Assembly (NCBI GenBank): GCA_045590715.1
Contig: JAZNRO010000060.1
Coordinates: forward strand, 1 to 11,345
Direction of reading: 5' to 3'
Length of the DNA stretch: 11,345 bases
Source of the DNA: RGIG5579 sp045590715
GTDB lineage: Bacteria > Bacillota > Clostridia > Oscillospirales > SIG627
Positions 7,154 to 11,345 of the stretch are shown one piece after another. How positions within the stretch are numbered: position 1 is the first letter of the stretch; every line of letters begins with the position of its first letter. The notes under the pieces are model-generated. The model searched no databases and was not told the origin of the DNA. It was given only the letters and a program-made list of their open reading frames with translations. The position numbers and the translations under genes were made by a program.

Positions 7154-8419
7154 TTACAAAATGGCGGCAAATTCATCCCGGCTGACACCGGACTTTTCAG
7201 AAACGATTCGCACCGCCTGCTTCACGCCGGATAAGGACATATGAAGTTTCTCGGCGATCTCACTGTTTTGCAAGCCAAAGGCCGCAAGTTTTGCCACTTC
7301 CCTTTCTTTTTGAGAAAGCGTGGTGATAAGTTTCCTTCCACGAACGCTGCCGCTAAGAAGCGACCAGCCTTCATTATACACTTTATAAAGGCGCTTTACC
7401 TCAAGTAAGGCTTCGGAAGAATAAAGATTCAGCCTTTGCTCCAAAAGGGATCCCAACGCGCGATAATACTCCGCCACAAGGCCAAAGAGCCGATCCGGAA
7501 GAGCTAAAGTAAGGGCCCTGTCAATATGGCGAATGGCCTGATCCTCATTTCCGCAAGTACGGTACACCGTGGCGCAGGTGAGGCGCAGATAGATCTCGGC
7601 GATCATTGATCCCTCTGCCATAGTCTGGCAGATCAAGGGTTCAATGGTATTGGGCAGAATAGACATCAAAGAAAGGCCTTTCATTCCCTCTACGTTTATT
7701 TCTTTGGTAGCAACGGCGTAGGCGGCGGCATAGAGATATTTGGCATAGAAGACCTTTGCCGCAGGAAAGGCGTCAAAATGAAGGGGTTCAAAACAACCGA
7801 TCTTAAACCAATCCGGGAAGGATACCACGTCATATAGCATAGAGTCCACAGCCGTAATGGACAAGGTCATAATATCTCGATCGTTATCCCCTTTTGCCGG
7901 AGCTTCCGCAATATGCATCTTTGCTCTTCGCCACATAGAAAGATCCCCCCGCCAGATGGCACAAAGAGCAAGTAGTGTTCCTGCCGCCAAAACGGAATAA
8001 AAGCCGGATCGACGGTGCAAAAGGTAGCTTGCGCTTTCATACACCTTGTCAATATCACCGCGGGAATAAGCCACTTCCGCCGCAAAAAGCACCTGGGCTT
8101 CGTGGTTTGCCGCAAGTTTTTCTACCGTCTTTTCCCCATCACCGGGAACCCGATAAAGATCCGTCATATAGAGAAAGGGCGTGTTTTTCGGCATGGGCAT
8201 ATAAGTTTTGTCACTATCCGAATTCCTGCCTGCTTTGGTACGGCCATCCACCGGGCGCTGGGCACTTTTCGGTATCATCCAATCTCTGCCGAAACGCACT
8301 GCACCACTTATCTTTCCGGCGGCGCACAAAGCCTGCACTCTTCGGGGAGAGATCTTCCACGAATCGGCTACTTCTTCAATTTTCAGGTAATCTCCCATTT
8401 GTTTGAAAACAGGTTCCAT
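7154..8419 (-). CDS. Transcriptional regulator with N-terminal excisionase-type HTH and C-terminal LuxR-type HTH
   Basis: A 421-residue cytoplasmic DNA-binding protein. Residues 12-53 form an excisionase/MerR-like helix-turn-helix (LKIEEVADSWKIS, then RRVQAL, then AVRFGRDWMIPKSA). Residues 55-366 are a mostly alpha-helical region, possibly TPR/MalT-like, that could sense or dimerise. Residues 367-421 are a LuxR/GerE helix-turn-helix (LSQKEREVAKLAAFGL, NSEIAEKL, SGVKQAV). No receiver or kinase domain is seen. I chose the ATG with GGGAGG four bases upstream; a GTG eight codons earlier is possible but has a poorer ribosome site. It lies just upstream of, and in the same direction as, the Cys-rich/adhesin operon, so it is the obvious candidate controller. 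Its own leader carries three iterons, suggesting autoregulation. Two DNA-binding domains in one chain would allow bridging of two sites. Confidence 0.9.
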   Translation of the reverse strand: MEPVFKQMGDYLKIEEVADSWKISPRRVQALCAAGKISGAVRFGRDWMIPKSAQRPVDGRTKAGRNSDSDKTYMPMPKNTPFLYMTDLYRVPGDGEKTVEKLAANHEAQVLFAAEVAYSRGDIDKVYESASYLLHRRSGFYSVLAAGTLLALCAIWRGDLSMWRRAKMHIAEAPAKGDNDRDIMTLSITAVDSMLYDVVSFPDWFKIGCFEPLHFDAFPAAKVFYAKYLYAAAYAVATKEINVEGMKGLSLMSILPNTIEPLICQTMAEGSMIAEIYLRLTCATVYRTCGNEDQAIRHIDRALTLALPDRLFGLVAEYYRALGSLLEQRLNLYSSEALLEVKRLYKVYNEGWSLLSGSVRGRKLITTLSQKEREVAKLAAFGLQNSEIAEKLHMSLSGVKQAVRIVSEKSGVSRDEFAAIL

Positions 8420-8457
8420 AAAACCTCCCAAAGCATACCTCACCTATGCGCCTTCCT

Positions 8458-8526
8458 ATTATTCGCAAAGCGAAGGATACATTATTCGTTTGACGAAAAA
8501 TATATTATTCGTCTGCCGTCATTTAT
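8458..8526. repeat. Three 23-bp iterons downstream of the regulator promoter
   Basis: Three direct repeats in exact 23-bp register start at 8458, 8481 and 8504. Each begins ATTATTCG. In copies one and two the core is palindromic (TTCGC-AAA-GCGAA at 8462-8474 and TTCGT-TTG-ACGAA at 8485-8497); in copy three (8508-8520) the right half has decayed to CCGTC. They lie between the start of transcription and the ATG of the dual-HTH regulator, partly overlapping its -10. This is what cooperative binding sites for an autorepressor would look like. No other copy was found in the window. Confidence 0.85.
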
Positions 8527-8553
8527 TATACTCCCCTTTTCAAAAAAATGCAA
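8525..8553 (-). promoter_or_regulatory. Promoter of the dual-HTH regulator
   Basis: On the minus strand: -35 TTGCAT (8553-8548), 17-base spacer, perfect -10 TATAAT (8530-8525). Transcription would begin near 8518, inside the third iteron, leaving a leader of about 100 nt. The -35 lies next to the terminator of the lipoprotein gene. Confidence 0.7.
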
Positions 8554-8555
8554 GA

Positions 8556-8594
8556 GTAAAAAAAGAAGCGATATAAAATCGCTTCTTTTTTTAC
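8556..8594 (-). terminator. Terminator of the TM2/DUF2752/lipoprotein operon
   Basis: A perfect 17-bp stem (8556-8572 with 8578-8594) with an ATAAA loop starts one base past the lipoprotein stop codon. Its core is GAAGCGAT / ATCGCTTC, and runs of A and T on both sides make it usable in either direction. Confidence 0.9.
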
Positions 8595-8595
8595 A

Positions 8596-9123
8596 TTATT
8601 TTGCAAAAACAAAGGTTGCAGAAGTAGTGGAAAGCCAATCCGCTTTTACGTTCAATTCTACGCTTTGCCAATTTTGGGGAACCTCCATAGGATACCAACC
8701 CTCCAGCTTTTTGCCGGATGCAATGGTACCGTCTAATGTTCCATTTGAAAAAGCACAGGACGCGTTAAACGAATACTCTGATTTAACATCATCTGCATAA
8801 GCATCAAACAAAAGTAAAGAACTAACTGTTTGCTCCTCATCGGAAATGTTTTCGATCACAAATTTTACTCCTACAAATACATTTCCTTCCTCCGGAGTAA
8901 AGAAATCACTGCCATTATTTTCTACAATTTCAATCGCAGTAATTTTTAATTCATCAAATACTGCACTTTCATTTAAACCAAAGGTTTCTTCTTTCTGCAC
9001 AGACTCTTCGGTATTGCTACCTTCTCCATACTGCTCCTTTTGTGGAGTGTCGTCCGTGTCAAGACATCCTGAAAACGAAAATACAAGTGCTACAATCAAG
9101 ATTAAACTTAAAAACTTTTTCAT
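8596..9123 (-). CDS. DUF4352-family lipoprotein
   Basis: A 175-residue protein with a lipoprotein signal (Lys-Lys, hydrophobic core, then FSGC with C20 as the lipidated residue). An acidic Glu/Gln/Ser linker (21-48) is followed by a beta-rich DUF4352 domain (about 49-172) with the typical core NVFVGVKFVIENISDEEQT. DUF4352 domains are immunoglobulin-like, usually outside the membrane, and of unknown biochemical role. The start ATG has AAAGGAG upstream. It is the third gene of the operon, 35 bases after the DUF2752 gene, and ends at a strong terminator. It is probably displayed on the outer face of the membrane beside the two membrane proteins encoded before it. Confidence 0.9.
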   Translation of the reverse strand: MKKFLSLILIVALVFSFSGCLDTDDTPQKEQYGEGSNTEESVQKEETFGLNESAVFDELKITAIEIVENNGSDFFTPEEGNVFVGVKFVIENISDEEQTVSSLLLFDAYADDVKSEYSFNASCAFSNGTLDGTIASGKKLEGWYPMEVPQNWQSVELNVKADWLSTTSATFVFAK

Positions 9124-9158
9124 TGTTATTCTCCTTTAAAATCCTAAAATCCAAACCT

Positions 9159-9512
9159 TTATATCAATTCCAAGGATCCTGCCACAAGTCTAAAAACGTA
9201 GTATGCAAAATTTAAAACTAAAATGCTAAAAACAACTATTTTCACCGTTTTTTCTTTTGGAAAAAAATCAAAATTTAGCATCATCAAAACCGCAACCAAT
9301 AATGGAACGGACATTGCATGATAGCAAAAATACTTTTCAATATCCAAAGAGATCAATGCTTTCAACGCTCTGGTCACACCACAAGCCGGACAAGGAATTT
9401 GAAATAAAATCAGAAAGAGACACTTAAGATCACAAATATCAGTGACAAAAGAGTACCCACAAAAAAATATAAAATAAAAAAAATTTCTCTTTAATAAAGA
9501 ATTTCGTTCCAC
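9159..9512 (-). CDS. DUF2752 membrane protein
   Basis: A 117-residue membrane protein. The family hallmark CPACGVTRA is at residues 41-49, after an N-terminal hydrophobic stretch (about 10-40), with two more hydrophobic helices at about 66-84 and 90-112. DUF2752 proteins have no established function; the two Cys of CPxCG may bind metal or form a disulfide. The only in-frame start is a GTG directly after the TAA of the TM2 gene, with no clear ribosome site, so translation must depend on coupling or on read-through of that TAA. The residues after the GTG (MERNSLLKRNFFYF) match what a DUF2752 N-terminus looks like, which supports this start. Confidence 0.85.
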   Translation of the reverse strand: MERNSLLKRNFFYFIFFCGYSFVTDICDLKCLFLILFQIPCPACGVTRALKALISLDIEKYFCYHAMSVPLLVAVLMMLNFDFFPKEKTVKIVVFSILVLNFAYYVFRLVAGSLELI

Positions 9513-9848
9513 TTAAATCAAGGTCATCAAGTTATTGAAATTAACTTCTTTCGTTTTCTTTACGATAGAAAACCAGTCAATTACAGTCAAGATACCACAG
9601 CAACCGCCTGTCAGCAATTTCAGGATGCCAATACCGGTATCCCCGATCATAAAGCGGTCAATGCCCAAAGTTCCCAAAAACAAAGAAATGAGAAGGATGG
9701 TAGTAGGCTCTTTGAAATCAATCGCAGAAACCAAAGAAAATTTTTCCTCATCAAGTGTTCTGAGCTTTTCCTTTAAGAAAACGATCTTCTCTGCCGGGAA
9801 ATACTTCTGATTCGTCATAATAAACATATCGATTTTTTGCTGGTCCAT
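9513..9848 (-). CDS. TM2-domain membrane protein
   Basis: A 111-residue protein. Residues 1-48 are a soluble, charged N-terminal segment. Residues 49-96 are a TM2 domain: first helix (50-63), the conserved turn LGIDRFMIGDTGIGILKLLT, and a second helix ending in IDWF. The tail EVNFNNLMTL is usual for the family. TM2 proteins are small bacterial membrane proteins without a fixed role. The start is the ATG with AGGAG eight bases upstream; earlier in-frame codons lie in the promoter. It is the first gene of a leftward operon controlled by the XRE operators. It shares a frame with the next gene, divided only by TAA. Confidence 0.9.
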   Translation of the reverse strand: MDQQKIDMFIMTNQKYFPAEKIVFLKEKLRTLDEEKFSLVSAIDFKEPTTILLISLFLGTLGIDRFMIGDTGIGILKLLTGGCCGILTVIDWFSIVKKTKEVNFNNLMTLI

Positions 9849-9894
9849 ATTTTTCTCTCCTAAAATGTAATGTTCGACTTGAATCGACAAAGAT

Positions 9895-9923
9895 ATTCTA
9901 CTGCAATTTGCGGTATTTGTCAA
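9895..9923 (-). promoter_or_regulatory. Leftward promoter of the TM2 operon
   Basis: On the minus strand: perfect -35 TTGACA (9923-9918), 17-base spacer, -10 TAGAAT (9900-9895). Expected start near 9889, about 40 nt before the TM2 ATG. Operator 1 fills its spacer, so a bound repressor would block RNA polymerase directly. Confidence 0.8.
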
Positions 9924-9940
9924 TACCGCATTTCGCGGTA
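9899..9940. promoter_or_regulatory. Two 17-bp palindromic operators, probably for the XRE repressor
   Basis: Operator 1 (9899-9915) is TACTGC-AATTT-GCGGTA; operator 2 (9924-9940) is TACCGC-ATTTC-GCGGTA, a perfect 6+6 palindrome. Centres are 25 bp apart. Site 1 lies between the -35 and -10 of the leftward promoter and site 2 just upstream of the rightward -10. The adjacent XRE gene is the natural source of the binding protein. Confidence 0.8.
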
Positions 9941-9943
9941 GGA

Positions 9944-9949
9944 TATAAT
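9944..9949 (+). promoter_or_regulatory. -10 element of the XRE repressor promoter
   Basis: A perfect TATAAT lies 21 bases before the XRE ATG. No good -35 is present at 16-18 bases; the spaced region is operator 2. The leader would be only about 15 nt, just enough for the ribosome site AGGTGG at 9958-9963. This promoter is weaker-looking than the leftward one and is probably autorepressed. Confidence 0.65.
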
Positions 9950-9970
9950 ATTTTTAAAGGTGGTGAGAAT

Positions 9971-10183
9971 ATGTTTCGCAGAATTCGAGATCTACGGGAA
10001 GACCACGATCTGACACAAAAGGAAGTGGCAAAAAAGCTAAATTGTTCCCAGCAGGTTTACAGCAATTATGAATTGGGCCAGCGAGATATTCCTACCGACA
10101 TTCTAATTAAACTCTCTTCCCTATACGGTGTTTCTGCTGATTATATATTAGAAATCAGTGACAATCCCAAAATACAAAAATAA
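9971..10183 (+). CDS. XRE-family (Cro/cI-type) repressor
   Basis: A 70-residue single-domain DNA-binding protein. The helix-turn-helix is clear: LTQKEVAKKLNCSQQVYSNYELGQR (residues 15-39, shown here as L15-TQKEVAKKL and S26-QQVYSNYELGQR), followed by the usual LIKLSSLYGVSADYIL helices. It is the only protein gene on the plus strand. The start is ATG with AGGTGG seven bases upstream; an ATG 63 bases earlier lies within operator 1 and is rejected. It faces away from the TM2 operon across a shared control region holding two operators, so it probably represses both promoters. No sensing domain is present; derepression may need a partner, degradation or simple dilution. Confidence 0.92.
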   Translation: MFRRIRDLREDHDLTQKEVAKKLNCSQQVYSNYELGQRDIPTDILIKLSSLYGVSADYILEISDNPKIQK

Positions 10184-10213
10184 GTCCAAACCAAAAGGTT
10201 TGGACTTATTTTT
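10176..10213 (+). terminator. Terminator of the XRE gene
   Basis: A perfect 17-bp stem (10176-10192 with 10197-10213) with an AAAA loop, ending in TTATTTTT on the plus strand. The stop codon lies within the left arm, so the terminator begins before the gene ends. Confidence 0.9.
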
Positions 10214-10217
10214 ATAA

Positions 10218-10249
10218 AAAAAGAACAAGCCTTTCGGCTTGTTCTTTTT
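10218..10249 (-). terminator. Terminator of the alpha/beta hydrolase gene
   Basis: A perfect 14-bp stem (10218-10231 with 10236-10249) with loop GAAA on the minus strand, followed by a T-rich tail. It begins three bases beyond the hydrolase stop codon. Together with the preceding element it gives back-to-back terminators between converging genes. Confidence 0.9.
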
Positions 10250-10252
10250 CTT

Positions 10253-11008
10253 TTATCCTGTAACCAGGGTCTTTTTTACGCCGATATACTGGGACATAAA
10301 CCAGTACATGGCCGTTTGCATATCAATTTCGTGCTTACCATCAAAAATATCAAGATACACGGAAGCGGTGGGATACTTTTCAATAATAGCGTTATAGAGG
10401 TTTACACTGTGAGTAAAAGGAACGCAAGGGTCGTATTTACCGTGGAAGATCTTTAAATTTGCTTTTGCGATGGTATCCACGTAGGTGATGGGAGAACGCT
10501 TGCGCATTTCCTCTACGCTTCCACTGCAACAAGCCTTTACGTGGGCGCCGTACTCGGCATTCTGCTCTGCCCATTTTTCAAGGTCGGTAATGGGAACATA
10601 GGCACCGATGGCCTTGAAATACTCGGGGATCATACCGGCCATCATCAGGGACATATGTCCGCCGCCGGAAAGACCCAAAAGAAAGATGTTTTTCTCATCG
10701 ATTTCTTCATTTGCAATGATATAATCAATGGCGTCTTTAATGTCCTGCCGAGCAAGTTCAGAACCGCAAGCCTGGGTGCAAATAGGATTAGAAGGCAGGT
10801 TGCTGCCGCGAAATTCCGGCAGAAGCAGATTAAAATCATATTTTTCCGCAACCGGGAGCATATTGCCGATCTGGTTATCACGGCCATGGCTCCAGGTATG
10901 AAGGCCTACAAGCAGAGGTCTTTTCTCCTTTGATTCTGACTTATAAAACAGCGAAGGCTGCATACTACCGTCCAGGGTTGACTTAATAAAAATCTCTCTT
11001 TGTTCCAA
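10253..11008 (-). CDS. Alpha/beta hydrolase, prolyl-oligopeptidase (S9)-like
   Basis: A 251-residue cytoplasmic hydrolase without a signal peptide. The catalytic triad is visible: nucleophile S114 in G112-L-S-G-G, acid D193 in HGKYDPCVPF, and H226 in DGKHEID. The strand-turn HTWSHGRDN (37-45) would help form the oxyanion hole. The family includes peptidases and carbohydrate or ester hydrolases; the substrate cannot be told from the sequence, and the lack of the large S9 propeller makes a small esterase or acyl hydrolase as likely as a peptidase. The start is TTG, chosen because AAGGAG lies eight bases upstream and no ATG precedes the conserved N-terminus. It has its own promoter and terminator. 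The downstream end of a dehydrogenase gene lies 66 bases upstream of it. Confidence 0.9.
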   Translation of the reverse strand: MEQREIFIKSTLDGSMQPSLFYKSESKEKRPLLVGLHTWSHGRDNQIGNMLPVAEKYDFNLLLPEFRGSNLPSNPICTQACGSELARQDIKDAIDYIIANEEIDEKNIFLLGLSGGGHMSLMMAGMIPEYFKAIGAYVPITDLEKWAEQNAEYGAHVKACCSGSVEEMRKRSPITYVDTIAKANLKIFHGKYDPCVPFTHSVNLYNAIIEKYPTASVYLDIFDGKHEIDMQTAMYWFMSQYIGVKKTLVTG

Positions 11009-11037
11009 AATATTTTCTCCTTCAAAGACTTTTTCTT

Positions 11038-11066
11038 ATTTTAACATATACTGCTTTTTTTTACAA
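11038..11066 (-). promoter_or_regulatory. Promoter of the alpha/beta hydrolase gene
   Basis: On the minus strand: -35 TTGTAA (11066-11061), 17-base spacer with an A-tract, -10 TAAAAT (11043-11038). It lies in the short gap after the dehydrogenase stop codon. No terminator is seen for the dehydrogenase, so read-through into the hydrolase is also possible. Confidence 0.55.
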
Positions 11067-11074
11067 GGATCGCT

Positions 11075-11345
11075 TTAGGGGCGAAGGCCCATACCGCCTT
11101 CCAGGGTAATGGTTTCTCCGTTCATATATTTAAAATCGGGAGAAGCCAGTTGAACGCAAACTCTGCCGATCTCCGTTTCCGGATCGCCGTAATGGCCGGC
11201 AGGAGGCATTTTTACATTGGCTTTGAAAGCTTCGGGATATGCTTTTTCAAAGTTTTCAAGCTGGGCTGTCCAGGCAAGAGGACAAACTACATTGATATTG
11301 ATTCCGTCTTTTGCCCACTCGGTAGCGGCAACGCGGGAAAGACCG
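11075..11345 (-). CDS. Short-chain dehydrogenase/reductase, C-terminal part (cut by the window edge)
   Basis: The last 89 codons of an open frame that enters from the right edge and ends in TAA at 11077-11075. The fragment has the classical SDR C-terminal pattern: GLSRVAATEWAKDGININ, then VVCPLAWT (the P of the usual N-x-V-x-P-G region), and the final NGETITLEGGMGLRP, matching the common 'G-x-x-x-x-v-D-G-G' end with E in place of D. The catalytic Ser, Tyr and Lys and the Rossmann nucleotide site lie outside the window. SDRs are NAD(P)-dependent oxidoreductases; the substrate is unknown. Confidence 0.9.
   Translation of the reverse strand, partial: GLSRVAATEWAKDGININVVCPLAWTAQLENFEKAYPEAFKANVKMPPAGHYGDPETEIGRVCVQLASPDFKYMNGETITLEGGMGLRP

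Noticed and set aside
8420..8443. GTG start eight codons upstream for the dual-HTH regulator
   Set aside because: The later ATG has GGGAGG close upstream and starts directly before the conserved helix-turn-helix; the GTG remains possible.
8458..8526. CRISPR array
   Set aside because: The units are contiguous 23-bp repeats without unique spacers, in a promoter leader, and no cas gene is present.
9908..9970. Earlier ATG for the XRE protein
   Set aside because: It would lie in operator 1 and before the -10 TATAAT, so it would not be on the message; the added 21 residues do not resemble the family.

Overview
The window looks like a contig end from a Gram-positive, low-to-mid GC Firmicute, probably a gut Clostridia member. 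The signs are strong AAGGAGG-type ribosome binding sites, an LPXTG-class cell-wall anchored giant surface protein, tRNA genes with encoded CCA ends, and TM2, DUF2752 and DUF4352 family membrane genes. I cannot name a species from the sequence. Bases 8-39 match the MGI/BGI-type sequencing adapter over its full 32 bases, and bases 1-7 look like part of a sample barcode. They are not genomic; native sequence starts at about base 40.

Bases 40-612 hold a leftward tRNA operon (Asp-Phe-Gly-Cys) with a clear sigma-A-type promoter (TTGACA-18-TATACT) and a perfect 16-bp terminator. Bases 613-6603 (minus strand) encode a 1996-residue wall-anchored adhesin: signal peptide, von Willebrand A domain, an EF-hand-like calcium loop, eight tandem pilin/Cna-B-like domains that each keep a Lys/Glu/Asn isopeptide triad, a Thr/Pro wall spacer and an IPQTG sorting signal. 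A 129-residue Cys-rich protein of unknown function lies just upstream. Its last codons contain the adhesin's Shine-Dalgarno, so the two are almost certainly translationally coupled.

Upstream, on the same strand, is a 421-residue regulator with an excisionase/MerR-type helix-turn-helix at the N-terminus and a LuxR/GerE-type one at the C-terminus. Three 23-bp iterons sit directly downstream of its promoter. A 44-bp inverted repeat overlaps the likely promoter of the Cys-rich/adhesin operon. I infer that this regulator controls itself, the adhesin operon, or both.

Bases 8556-10213 form a compact divergent module. A leftward operon encodes a TM2 protein, a DUF2752 membrane protein and a DUF4352 lipoprotein; a rightward gene encodes a 70-residue XRE-family repressor. 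Between them are two 17-bp palindromic operators (TACYGC-N5-GCGGTA) placed inside the two opposing promoters, a classical repressor-switch layout. The TM2 and DUF2752 genes share a reading frame and are separated only by one TAA codon.

The right end holds an alpha/beta hydrolase of the prolyl-oligopeptidase type with a TTG start, and the C-terminal 89 residues of a short-chain dehydrogenase cut off by the window edge. All protein genes except the XRE repressor are on the minus strand.
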